64,000 bases of DNA from Mycolicibacterium sp. BiH015 (GTDB lineage: Bacteria; Actinomycetota; Actinomycetes; Mycobacteriales; Mycobacteriaceae). Location of the stretch: the NCBI RefSeq assembly GCF_027706845.1, contig NZ_JAQGCZ010000004.1, positions 310,001-374,000 on the forward strand, given 5' to 3'. Shown piece after piece: positions 23,968-31,954 of this stretch. The stretch's first letter is position 1, and every line of letters starts with the position of its first letter. The position numbers and the translations under genes are program-made. The notes under the pieces were generated by a model, which searched no databases, had not been told where the DNA came from, and saw only the letters and a program-made list of their open reading frames with translations.

Positions 23968-24664
23968 GCAGTCTGGAGGGCAGCACCGGGGAAGGATGGG
24001 GACTCTTCCGGAAAGTCTCCAGCGATCCGTTCACCTCGACGATGCCGCACAGCGCGCTCCAGGACAGCATCGTCAGGTAGTCGATGAGTTCGTCGGCAGT
24101 CATGCGTGGGTTCGACATCCACGAGTGCGTGGCCAGCTGTACCCCGCCCACGGTGTGGAATGCCCAGGGCTCCGCCCCGGCTGCGTCCATCCCGACCGAC
24201 AGCATGCGCCTGCGCAGCATCACTGCGAGCATGCGCGCGATGATCGCCTCCGAATCTGCGACGGCCTTGCTCTTGCTGGCCGAGTTGTTGGCCATCACGA
24301 ACCGGTACGGCTCGGGTTCGGCGGCGACGGTCTCGACGTAGACGCGGATCACCTCGCGGGTCAGGTCATACCCGTCGAGGTTCGACGACAGCGCCGCGGC
24401 CATGTTCGGGATCAGCGTCGTCTGCGCGAAGCGCATCATCACCGCCGTGGTGAGGTCGTTCTTGTCGACGAAATAGCGGTAGAGGACCGTCTTGGACACC
24501 CCGATCTCGGCGGCGATCTCGTCCATGCTGACGTTGCTGCCGAGCCGGCGGATGGCGTCGAGTGTGCCATCCACCAGCTCATTGCGACGCTCGACCTTGT
24601 GCTGGTGCCAGCGCCGTTTGCGTCCATCGGTCTTGACCGCCACGGGCGGGGATTGTTGTGCCAC
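23960..24664 (-). CDS. madR: TetR family regulator, MadR-like (Rv0472c)
   Basis: 234 residues. The N-terminal helix-turn-helix reads MDEIAAEIGVSKTVLYRYFVDKNDL, preceded by a basic stretch (KTDGRKRRWHQHKVERRNEL). The position beside the DUF445 gene matches Rv0472c, described as MadR, an acyl-CoA-sensing repressor of mycolic acid desaturase genes (from memory). The gene overlaps ppk2 downstream. Identity is from synteny plus fold; the ligand has not been shown here. Confidence 0.8.
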   Translation of the reverse strand: MAQQSPPVAVKTDGRKRRWHQHKVERRNELVDGTLDAIRRLGSNVSMDEIAAEIGVSKTVLYRYFVDKNDLTTAVMMRFAQTTLIPNMAAALSSNLDGYDLTREVIRVYVETVAAEPEPYRFVMANNSASKSKAVADSEAIIARMLAVMLRRRMLSVGMDAAGAEPWAFHTVGGVQLATHSWMSNPRMTADELIDYLTMLSWSALCGIVEVNGSLETFRKSPHPSPVLPSRLLE

Positions 24665-24777
24665 TATCGCGCAGATCCGTTCCCTAAGTCCGTCTCGATA
24701 ATACGGTGGCCAGCGCTATCGGGCGGTTCGGACGGCGCCTGACGAAGCGCACGGGCACGCACGTGGATGATGGACAC

Positions 24778-26118
24778 GTGGCACACCGATCCGAGGTCGC
24801 CGGCTCAGCGCCTGCGGCCCGTGAGACCCGCGAACGCCGGAGCTTCGCCGAGGCGCTCGCCGGTGCCGATTCCGCCGCCGACATCGAACGGCGGCGCGGA
24901 CTGCGGCGGATGAAGATCGTGGCGCTGAGCTTCCTGCTCGGGGCCACCGCCATCTTTCTGTTCTGCACGTGGTGGCAGTCGGCGGGCGCACCGCCGTGGG
25001 TGGGCTATGTGCGGGCGGCCGCCGAGGCCGGCATGGTCGGCGCGCTGGCCGACTGGTTCGCCGTCACCGCGCTGTTCAAGCACCCGCTCGGCATCCCGAT
25101 TCCGCACACCGCGATCATCAAACGGAAGAAAGACCAGCTCGGCGAAGGTCTGGGCTCGTTCGTCCGAGAGAACTTCCTGTCGCCGGAGAACGTCGAGACC
25201 AAGCTGCGTGACGCGGACGTCGCGAGCAGGACCGGTAAGTGGTTGGCGGAGCCGGTGAACGCCCAACGGGTGGCGGCCGAGGTCGCCACGGTGTTGCGGG
25301 TGCTCGTCGAGATGCTGCGCGACGAAGACGTCCAGCAGGTCCTGGACCGGATGATCGTGAAGCGGATCGCCGAGCCGCAGTGGGGACCGCCCATCGGCCG
25401 GGTGTTGGCGTCGCTGCTCGAGGAGGGGCGGCAAGAAGCACTGCTGCAGTTGCTCGCCGACCGCGCGTTTCAGTGGTCGCTCGATGCGGACGAAATCATC
25501 GAGCGGGTCATCGAGCGGGATTCGCCGACGTGGTCACCGCGCTGGGTGGATCATCTCGTCGGCGACCGCATTCACCGCGAGCTGATGGACTTCACCGACA
25601 AGGTGCGACGCAACCCGGACCACGAGTTGCGTCGATCGGCCACCCGCTTCCTGTTCGAGTTCGCCGGAGACCTGCAGAACGACGAGGCCACGATTCAGAA
25701 GGCCGAGAACGTCAAAGAGCAGATCATGTCGCGAGACGAGGTCGCCAGGGCGGCCGAGACGGCGTGGGGCGCGGCCAAGCGCATCATCCTGGAATCGGTG
25801 GACGATCCGTCGTCGGCGCTGCGGAGCCGCATTGCCGACACCGTGGTGCGCTTCGGCGAATCGCTGCGAGACGATGCCGAGCTGCGCGACAAGGTCGACA
25901 ACTGGATCGTCCGCGGTGCGAATCATCTCGTCGGTGAATATGGGGCGGAGATCACAACGATCATTACCGACACGATCGAGCGCTGGGACGCCGACGAGGC
26001 CAGCCGCCGCATCGAGCTTCACGTGGGTCGTGACCTGCAGTTCATCCGGATCAACGGCACCGTCGTCGGTTCGCTGGCCGGCCTCGGCATCTATTCGATA
26101 GCTCAGCTACTGTTCTGA
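24778..26118 (+). CDS. DUF445 membrane protein (Rv0473-like)
   Basis: About 446 residues if it begins at the GTG at 24778; an in-frame GTG at 24763 would add five. One helix near the N-terminus (IVALSFLLGATAIFLFCTWW) leads to the DUF445 landmark AAAEAGMVGALADWFAVTALFKHPLGIPIPHTAI, then long amphipathic helices (ENVETKLRDADVASRTGKWL) and a C-terminal helix. The family is widespread and its role unsettled; it may be a membrane-tethered rod. It is divergent from madR. Confidence 0.85.
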   Translation: MAHRSEVAGSAPAARETRERRSFAEALAGADSAADIERRRGLRRMKIVALSFLLGATAIFLFCTWWQSAGAPPWVGYVRAAAEAGMVGALADWFAVTALFKHPLGIPIPHTAIIKRKKDQLGEGLGSFVRENFLSPENVETKLRDADVASRTGKWLAEPVNAQRVAAEVATVLRVLVEMLRDEDVQQVLDRMIVKRIAEPQWGPPIGRVLASLLEEGRQEALLQLLADRAFQWSLDADEIIERVIERDSPTWSPRWVDHLVGDRIHRELMDFTDKVRRNPDHELRRSATRFLFEFAGDLQNDEATIQKAENVKEQIMSRDEVARAAETAWGAAKRIILESVDDPSSALRSRIADTVVRFGESLRDDAELRDKVDNWIVRGANHLVGEYGAEITTIITDTIERWDADEASRRIELHVGRDLQFIRINGTVVGSLAGLGIYSIAQLLF

Positions 26119-26123
26119 CCTGC

Positions 26124-26164
26124 GCTAACGAGTGCTTGCAAAAGTTAGCACCCCGTCGTACGGT
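26124..26164 (+). promoter_or_regulatory. promoter and overlapping inverted repeats ahead of the XRE gene and hbhA
   Basis: A good vegetative promoter can be read: -35 TTGCAA (26136-26141), a 17-base spacer and -10 TACGGT (26159-26164). Two interlaced inverted repeats cover the -35: GCTAAC (26124-26129) with GTTAGC (26144-26149), and GTGCT (26132-26136) with AGCAC (26147-26151). A bound repressor would block polymerase. The XRE protein encoded next could regulate itself. Confidence 0.6.
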
Positions 26165-26217
26165 TGAGGTTGTCGGTATCCAACAACACGGACAACCAAC
26201 GGACGAAGGGGCAACCC

Positions 26218-26709
26218 ATGCCGCAGGATGAAAATCTTGCCGCAGTCGTGTCCAGTGCGGCACAGGACATCGGCTCGTTCATCCGGTCCCAGCGTGAGGC
26301 CGCGCAGGTATCGGTAAGGCAGTTGGCGGAGAAAGCGGGCGTTTCCAACCCGTATCTCAGCCAGATCGAGCGGGGCCTGCGGAAGCCATCCGCGGACGTG
26401 CTCAACCAGATCGCCAAGGCGCTGCGGGTGTCCGCCGAAGTGCTCTACATCAGGGCGGGAATCCTCGAGCCGAGCGAGACCAACGAGGTCCGCGACGCCA
26501 TCGTCACCGACACGGCGATCAACGAGCGGCAGAAGCAGGTGCTGCTCGACATCTACACATCGTTCTGTCAGCAGAACGAGGCCGCCCTGGCCGAAGCTGC
26601 AGATGAGGAGCTCACACCTGAAGAAGACAAGATCCCTCTAGAGATCTCCCAGACCCCGCAATCAATCACAGAACTCAATCCTGAGAAGGAAGGAAGCCAC
26701 CATGGCTGA
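26218..26709 (+). CDS. XRE family transcriptional regulator (Rv0474-like)
   Basis: 163 residues from an ATG preceded by GAAGGGG. The helix-turn-helix is textbook: [48 protein letters not shown] (about 21-68). An acidic tail follows ([14 protein letters not shown]). It overlaps the hbhA start by eight bases, so it heads the hbhA operon. Rv0474 of M. tuberculosis has been reported as a copper-responsive regulator (from memory); whether that holds here is unknown. Confidence 0.87.
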   Translation: MPQDENLAAVVSSAAQDIGSFIRSQREAAQVSVRQLAEKAGVSNPYLSQIERGLRKPSADVLNQIAKALRVSAEVLYIRAGILEPSETNEVRDAIVTDTAINERQKQVLLDIYTSFCQQNEAALAEAADEELTPEEDKIPLEISQTPQSITELNPEKEGSHHG

Positions 26710-27337
26710 GAACAAGAACCAGCTCGACATCGATGACCTGAAGGCACCGCTTCTCGCTGCGGTGGGTGCTGCCGACCTGGCGCTGGAGCGCGTCAACGAG
26801 ATCGTGGCCACCCTGCGTGAGCGCGCCGGTGAGGCCCGCACCGACGCCGGGACCCGTGTCGAGGAAAGCCGTGCCCGCGTCGCCAAGCTGCAGGAAGAGC
26901 TGCCCGCCCAGTTCGACGACATCCGCGGCAAGCTCACCTCGGAAGAACTGCGCAAGTTCGCCGAGGGCTACGCGGAGTCGGCCCAGACGGCCTACACGAA
27001 GCTGATCGAGCGCGGTGAGGCTGCGCTGGAGCGTCTGCGCAGCCAGCCGGCGCTCGAAGAGGCCGCCAGCCGCGTCGAGGAGTACACCGACCAGGCCGTC
27101 GAGCTGACCCAGGAAGCGCTGGGCAACGTGGCGTCGCAGACCCGCGCCGTCGGCGAGCGCGCCGCCAAGCTGGTCGGCGTCGAGCTGCCGAAGAAGGCCG
27201 AGTCGGCTGCTGCGCCGGTGAAGAAGGCCGCCAAGAAGGCTCCGGCCAAGAAGGCCCCCGCCAAGGCTTCGGCGAGCACCCCGGCCAAGAAGGCCCCCGC
27301 CAAGAAGGCGCCGGCCAAGAAGGTCACGCAGAAGTAA
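26702..27337 (+). CDS. hbhA: heparin-binding hemagglutinin HbhA
   Basis: 211 residues. A long coiled coil (about residues 20-155) is followed by a lysine/alanine/proline-rich tail with repeated [11 protein letters not shown] units, the heparan-sulfate binding region that is methylated in M. tuberculosis. There is no signal peptide, as is usual for HbhA. The tail also gives affinity for nucleic acid and the membrane. In M. tuberculosis HbhA promotes adhesion to epithelial cells and has been tied to lipid inclusions. In an environmental species a role in aggregation or membrane organisation is more likely (inference). Confidence 0.95.
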   Translation: MAENKNQLDIDDLKAPLLAAVGAADLALERVNEIVATLRERAGEARTDAGTRVEESRARVAKLQEELPAQFDDIRGKLTSEELRKFAEGYAESAQTAYTKLIERGEAALERLRSQPALEEAASRVEEYTDQAVELTQEALGNVASQTRAVGERAAKLVGVELPKKAESAAAPVKKAAKKAPAKKAPAKASASTPAKKAPAKKAPAKKVTQK

Positions 27338-27396
27338 TTCGCCCTGCGCGAGAGAAAGTCGAAAAGGGGACGGTCCCCGCATAGGCTGTGCATGTG

Positions 27397-27678
27397 ATGC
27401 TCGAAGGCCTGGCGGGTACCGTCCTCATTCTTTTGCACTACGCGGTGCTCGTCATGGCCGTCTATGCGTTCGTGCATGCCGCGATGCAGCGACCCGATGC
27501 CTACACCGCAGCCGACAAGCTCACCAAGCCGGTGTGGCTGCTCATCATCGGCGGATGCGGAGTCCTGGGCCTGCTCTTCGGTCCGGGGTTCGGGTCAGCG
27601 ATCATGGCTGTCGCCGCCGGCATCTACCTGGTCGACGTTCGGCCCAAGATCCTGGAGATCCAAGGAAAGTCTCGCTAG
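27397..27678 (+). CDS. DUF2516 small membrane protein (Rv0476-like)
   Basis: 93 residues from the ATG at 27397 (in-frame GTG codons lie at 27388 and 27394). Two membrane helices, the first [21 protein letters not shown], are linked by [17 protein letters not shown], the family signature. It follows hbhA as Rv0476 does. A perfect GGGGAC-G-GTCCCC palindrome (27366-27378) lies upstream and could be a regulator site. Function unknown. Confidence 0.8.
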   Translation: MLEGLAGTVLILLHYAVLVMAVYAFVHAAMQRPDAYTAADKLTKPVWLLIIGGCGVLGLLFGPGFGSAIMAVAAGIYLVDVRPKILEIQGKSR

Positions 27679-28079
27679 TGCGCATCATGGTCGCCGGCCT
27701 CGCGCTGGCGAGTGCCCTGGCCCTGGCCCCCACAGCCTCAGCCAGCCCGACGGGTCCGCCGTACGTCGATCACGTCGAATGGGCGAAATGGGGCGATCTT
27801 TCCAGCCTGCGTGTGTACCCGACGCCGTCCGCGCGCGCGTCCTCGGGTCATGCGGGCACGGAACCGATGGCGGCGCTGGCGTGGTCGGAAGTGCTCGCGC
27901 TGTCACCGGACGCCGCGATCCCCGGCATGCAGGAACAGTTCATGTGCCACTGGAACTTCGCGGAGTTCGTCGAACCCGGCAAGGTGAGCTGGAACCTCGA
28001 ACCATGGCGTCCCGAGGTCAGCTACGAGGAGATGGTGGCGAGCCGCTGCAATCCGGGCGGCACCGAAGAGCCCTTCTGA
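27678..28079 (+). CDS. secreted DUF2599-type protein (Rv0477-like)
   Basis: 133 residues from a GTG overlapping the previous stop by one base. The signal peptide is clear ([22 protein letters not shown]). The mature part contains [25 protein letters not shown] and [24 protein letters not shown], with two cysteines that could pair outside the membrane. Position matches Rv0477, a secreted protein of unknown role. It is translationally coupled to deoC downstream. Confidence 0.8.
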   Translation: MRIMVAGLALASALALAPTASASPTGPPYVDHVEWAKWGDLSSLRVYPTPSARASSGHAGTEPMAALAWSEVLALSPDAAIPGMQEQFMCHWNFAEFVEPGKVSWNLEPWRPEVSYEEMVASRCNPGGTEEPF

Positions 28080-28759
28080 TGGGCTGCTACACCCGTGCGC
28101 AGGTGGCGGCGCTGGTCGACCACACCCTGCTCAAACCAGAGGCGACCGAAGCCGATATCGCCTCGCTGCTCAAGGATGCCGTCGACCTTGACATATACGC
28201 GGTGTGCGTATCACCGACTTTGGTCGCGGCGGCCGCCGCGTTCGATGAGTGCAACCTCGCGATCGCCTCTGTCGTCGGGTTTCCCTCGGGCAAGCACTTC
28301 TCGTCCGTCAAGGCCGAGGAGGCCCGGCTCGCCGTGGCGCAGGGCGCTACTGAGATCGACATGGTCATCGACGTCGGAGCCGCGCTCGCCGGTGAGCTCG
28401 ACGCGGTACGTGCCGACATTGCCGCCGTGCGGCAGGCGGCGCCCCAGGCGGTGCTCAAGGTGATCGTCGAATCGGCGGCGTTGCTGGCGCTCAGCGGCGA
28501 GCCGATCCTGGTCGACGTCTGCCGAGTCGCCGAGAATGCAGGCGCGGACTTCGTCAAGACCTCGACGGGCTTTCACCCCAGCGGCGGTGCGTCACCGCGC
28601 GCCGTCGAGTTGATGGCAGACGCCGTCGACGGCCGCCTCGGCGTCAAGGCAAGCGGTGGAATCCGTTCGGCCGCAGACGCAATCGCGATGCTCGACGCCG
28701 GCGCCACCCGGCTCGGGCTGTCGGGCACCCGCACGGTGCTCGACGGTCTCGACGTCTAG
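28079..28759 (+). CDS. deoC: deoxyribose-phosphate aldolase
   Basis: 226 residues from an ATG overlapping the preceding stop (TGATG). The class I aldolase residues are in place: Schiff-base Lys160 in DFVKTSTGF, helper Lys190 in GVKASGG and Asp95 in [10 protein letters not shown]. It cleaves 2-deoxyribose-5-phosphate to glyceraldehyde-3-phosphate and acetaldehyde in deoxynucleoside breakdown. It ends in a four-base convergent overlap with the DUF2993 gene. Confidence 0.95.
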   Translation: MGCYTRAQVAALVDHTLLKPEATEADIASLLKDAVDLDIYAVCVSPTLVAAAAAFDECNLAIASVVGFPSGKHFSSVKAEEARLAVAQGATEIDMVIDVGAALAGELDAVRADIAAVRQAAPQAVLKVIVESAALLALSGEPILVDVCRVAENAGADFVKTSTGFHPSGGASPRAVELMADAVDGRLGVKASGGIRSAADAIAMLDAGATRLGLSGTRTVLDGLDV

Positions 28760-29613
28760 AGAGACGCGAAGCAGGGGTCCTGCTGGCCCTTCGGGATCGA
28801 CGCGTTCTGCGTCGAGAACTGGCTCACCACACCAGAATCGGTGACCTCGACCGAATCGGCTTTGATGTCCATCGGGTAGTTCTGGGTCAGTTCCGCGGTG
28901 AAAGCATCCAGCGCGGGCTGCACCGCTTCCCGCGGCAGCGTGAATCCGAGCCCGGTGACCTGCTGGACCTGCAGCGAGAGTCCGCCGTTGACGACCTCCG
29001 GTTTGGCCGTGATGCTGCCGAGCGCACCTTCGAGCTCGATGGTGCCGTCATTTGGATCGGTGGTCACGCCGTTGACGAAGCTGCCCACCAGCGGGATGGC
29101 GCCCTGGATGGTTTCCTTGATGCCCTCGGCGCTCCAACTGATATTGGCGACCAGCGAGCCGATGGAGCCACTGGACGTCGCGGTGTCCTCGATACGGACG
29201 TCGTTGATCTCGAGGTTGACCTTCATGCCCTTGGCGTCGCGGATCTGGTTGCCCGCCGTCTCGATCCGGATGTTCGTGTAATGGCCGGACACGTGCTGCA
29301 GCAGGAACGGCGGCATCACCCCGAAGGAGGCCGTCGCGTCGTCCTGTACGACGCATTCGACGGTGCCCGCGACGATCGTGTCGGCGCGGCTGCGGGCGTA
29401 GAGCTCACCGCCGAGCAGCCCGGCGAACACCAGCGCCAGGACGATGACGACGACCAGAACGATCGAGATCGGGTCGCTGAACATCCTCTTCAGCCTCGCC
29501 CCGGCCGATGCGCTTTCCTCGGCGGGGGCGGCAGGCGCATAGCCGGGGTCCTGCGGGAGCTGGCCCGGCGGGGGGCCGGGCGGTGGCGGCGGAGGGGCCC
29601 AGGGATCACTCAC
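28756..29613 (-). CDS. DUF2993 (LmeA-like) membrane-anchored protein
   Basis: 285 residues from GTG. A proline-rich cytoplasmic tail ([21 protein letters not shown]) precedes one membrane helix ([19 protein letters not shown]), then an extracellular DUF2993 domain with a Cys pair (VECVVQDD and QDPCFASL). LmeA of this family helps lipomannan elongation in mycobacteria. The gene is probably co-transcribed with the nitrilase-family gene upstream, which it overlaps by four bases. It corresponds to Rv0479c by position. Confidence 0.82.
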   Translation of the reverse strand: MSDPWAPPPPPPGPPPGQLPQDPGYAPAAPAEESASAGARLKRMFSDPISIVLVVVIVLALVFAGLLGGELYARSRADTIVAGTVECVVQDDATASFGVMPPFLLQHVSGHYTNIRIETAGNQIRDAKGMKVNLEINDVRIEDTATSSGSIGSLVANISWSAEGIKETIQGAIPLVGSFVNGVTTDPNDGTIELEGALGSITAKPEVVNGGLSLQVQQVTGLGFTLPREAVQPALDAFTAELTQNYPMDIKADSVEVTDSGVVSQFSTQNASIPKGQQDPCFASL

Positions 29614-30446
29614 CCAAGCGATTGTGCCCTACGGGGTTGAGCTGCACCTGAGCGGTTCTGCATGACCGCGACCGTCTCGCGGGCCTTCCGTGCGGCGTCG
29701 AGGTCGATATCGCACACCAGCAGTTCGGGTTCGCCACCGGCCGAGGCCAGGACCTCGCCCAGCGCCGACGCCACCAGGCTGCCGCCGACACCGGTGGGCC
29801 CCAGCGTGGCGACCTCGTCGCCGGGATAGGCCTGGCCGACGGCAGCGACCACACTGCTGGTGTCGATGGCGCGCGCCCTGGCCAGCAGCGTCCACTGCTC
29901 GAGCTTCCCGGGGCCCGTGCCCCACGAGGCATGTGCGGTGATCAGCTCGGCGCCGCGCTCGGCCAGCTCGACGTAGAGCTCGGGGAATCGGATGTCGTAG
30001 CAGAGCGTCAGCCCTACCGTCACCCCATCGACCGTGATGACCACGGGCTCCCGGCCCGGGGCCACCGTTCTCGACTCGGTGAAACCGAACGCGTCGTAGA
30101 GATGGATCTTGTCGTAGCGCGCCTCCACCCCGGGGCCGGTGGCGATCAGGGTATTGGTGACCCGCCCGGCAGGTTCGTCATGGGACGGGACGAACATGCC
30201 CGCGATGACGACGATGCCCGCCCGCGCCGCGATCTCGCGCACGGCCGTCGCCCAGGGGCCGTCGAACGGTTCGGCGATGCCGCCGAGGGGAACGCCGAAC
30301 CGGACCATCGTCGCCTCCGGGAAGAGCACGAGCGAGGCACCCGCCTCGGCGGCCTGCCTCGTGAACTTCTCGACGAGGCTCAGATTCTCCGTCGGGTCGG
30401 TACCGCTGCGGATCTGAGCGAGGGCCACCCGCATTCCGGAACGCAT
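29610..30446 (-). CDS. nitrilase-superfamily (carbon-nitrogen) hydrolase, Rv0480c-like
   Basis: 278 residues. The catalytic triad is Glu44 (LFPEAT), Lys113 (YDKIHLYD) and Cys149 (LTLCYDIRFPE). The HLYDAFGFTES phrase resembles Nit1/Nit2-type omega-amidases, which clear damaged metabolites such as deaminated glutathione. Cytoplasmic. It lies 14 bases after the ureohydrolase gene on the same strand, so it could be co-transcribed with it, though in M. tuberculosis it exists without that partner. Confidence 0.88.
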   Translation of the reverse strand: MRSGMRVALAQIRSGTDPTENLSLVEKFTRQAAEAGASLVLFPEATMVRFGVPLGGIAEPFDGPWATAVREIAARAGIVVIAGMFVPSHDEPAGRVTNTLIATGPGVEARYDKIHLYDAFGFTESRTVAPGREPVVITVDGVTVGLTLCYDIRFPELYVELAERGAELITAHASWGTGPGKLEQWTLLARARAIDTSSVVAAVGQAYPGDEVATLGPTGVGGSLVASALGEVLASAGGEPELLVCDIDLDAARKARETVAVMQNRSGAAQPRRAQSLG

Positions 30447-30460
30447 GGCCTCCAGGGTAG

Positions 30461-31609
30461 TTACGGACCCCAGGCGGGCCTATTGGCCTTGGCGGCCTTC
30501 TTGCCGAGCTTGCCCGAGCGCACCTGCGCAGCGAGGCTGTCAAGGATCACCCGCGAGCTCATCAAGGCCGTCTGCTCGGCCCAGTCGTAGGGCGGCGAGC
30601 ATTCGACCACCTCGATGCCGGCCAGGCCCGGCTCGGAGATCATCTTCACCAGGTTGAGTGCTTCGCGCGGAAGCAGGCCGCCCGGCTCGGGCCAACCGGT
30701 GCCGGGGACGAAACCGGCGTCGATCACGTCGATGTCGAACGACAGATAGACCGCCTTGGCGCCCTTCCACGCGACTTCGAGGGCGACTTCCGCAATTTTT
30801 TCGATCCCGACCCGCTCGACGTCGCCGACGGTGATCACGGTCGACTTGCGTTCGCGGCCCACCTTCACGCCTTCGCGGGGACTCTGCCAGCCACCGATGC
30901 CGATCTGCACCAGGTTCGTCGCCGGCGCGTTCTTGATGTTGGTGGCGTGAAACCACGGGGTGGTGTGCATCCGCTCGTCGAGGTCGGTCTCCTGCGTGTC
31001 GACGTGCCGGTCGAAATGGATGATGCCGATGTTGCCGTCCATGTAGGGCGCCAGGCCACGGATTGTCGGAAACCCGATTGAGTGGTCACCGCCGAGAACT
31101 ATGGGCATCACGCCCTTCTGGGCAACGTGGGCCATTGCCGTGCTGATCTGGTCGAACGACTTCTCCAGATTGCCCGGGATCGTGAACACGTCGCCGATGT
31201 CGACCATGTTGAGCTGCTCGCGCAGATCCACACCCGACTCATAGTTGTAGGTGCCGAACAGGTTGGTGGAGCGGCGGATGCCCTGCGGGCCGAACCGCGT
31301 GCCAGGCCGATACGTCGCACCGGCGTCCAGCGGGACACCGAAGATCGCGACCTCGGCGTCGTCGACCTCGTTGACGTCCTCGATGAAAGGGCACTTGAGG
31401 AATGTCCCGCGTTCGCCGGCGAAGTGCGGCTTCTCGCCGCGGACGAACGTCGAGATCGTCCTGTCGTTGATCGTCGGCGCAGCCTCGAGGCCGTAGCTCA
31501 GGCCGCGGTCGATCTCCTCACGCAGCCGGCGGTCGCCGAGATTGGCTTCGACCTGCTGGGCCCAGGCGCCTTCGGCGTTCGGCAGGGATGGATCGGGTCG
31601 ATCGGACAC
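30461..31609 (-). CDS. ureohydrolase (agmatinase/guanidinase family)
   Basis: 382 residues. The two-metal centre is visible: His176 (GGDHS), Asp200, His202 and Asp204 (FDRHVDT), Asp292 and Asp294 (SFDIDVID). Two details differ from ordinary agmatinases: Arg replaces Ala in the FDAH motif, and the usual DPxxAPG becomes DAGFVPGTGWPEPGG. The core starts only near residue 85, leaving a long N-terminal extension of the kind known from nickel-dependent guanidine hydrolases. The divergent neighbour is a transporter behind a guanidine-I riboswitch, so guanidine is the likely substrate (inference). Nickel chaperone genes, found beside the cyanobacterial enzyme, are not in this window. Confidence 0.85.
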   Translation of the reverse strand: MSDRPDPSLPNAEGAWAQQVEANLGDRRLREEIDRGLSYGLEAAPTINDRTISTFVRGEKPHFAGERGTFLKCPFIEDVNEVDDAEVAIFGVPLDAGATYRPGTRFGPQGIRRSTNLFGTYNYESGVDLREQLNMVDIGDVFTIPGNLEKSFDQISTAMAHVAQKGVMPIVLGGDHSIGFPTIRGLAPYMDGNIGIIHFDRHVDTQETDLDERMHTTPWFHATNIKNAPATNLVQIGIGGWQSPREGVKVGRERKSTVITVGDVERVGIEKIAEVALEVAWKGAKAVYLSFDIDVIDAGFVPGTGWPEPGGLLPREALNLVKMISEPGLAGIEVVECSPPYDWAEQTALMSSRVILDSLAAQVRSGKLGKKAAKANRPAWGP

Positions 31610-31810
31610 GAGGTCTCCTCACAGCGCCGTCTTGTCGCAGACCGGGTACGACGCACTCGTCCGGGGCGCGGTGATACCGCCGCCTGGACCCATTCTTGGC
31701 ACGTCGCCCAATTCCTGTCCAGCGCTGACTGAAACGCATCGTTAACACGCGGCGCGACAACATGAAACACACCGGGTCTTTCCTGACTGGGACCCGCAGA
31801 AAAAGTGTGG

Positions 31811-31925
31811 GGCGCGCCTAGGGTTCCGCCGGGCCGAGCGAATCGGGCCGGGCCTGGTCCGAGAGACGCAGACGGCCGGCATCGGAGCCCGGGCGTTCCA
31901 CGGCGGGACAAAAGCCCGGGAGACT
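31811..31925 (+). promoter_or_regulatory. guanidine-I (ykkC) riboswitch
   Basis: All conserved blocks of the guanidine-I aptamer appear in order: CTAGGGTTCCG (31818-31828), CTGGTCCGAGAGA (31854-31866) and GGGACAAAAGCCCGGGAGA (31905-31923). The aptamer ends about 30 bases before the symporter ATG. Its last bases ACTCC (31923-31927) could pair with GGGAG (31938-31942) of the Shine-Dalgarno sequence GGGAGG. This suggests that ligand binding frees the ribosome site; that switching model is an inference, the aptamer is not. Confidence 0.93.
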
Positions 31926-31954
31926 CCAATCTCTATCGGGAGGCTCCTTTCAGA

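Noticed and set aside
27366..27378. GGGGACGGTCCCC after hbhA as a terminator
   Set aside because: The one-base centre cannot form a hairpin loop without breaking the stem, so it is only noted as a possible operator.
31741..31766. GTTAAC and ATGAAAC upstream of the riboswitch as a GlnR nitrogen-control box
   Set aside because: The spacing does not fit the GTNAC-N6-GNNAC pattern, so the match is too weak to list as a site.
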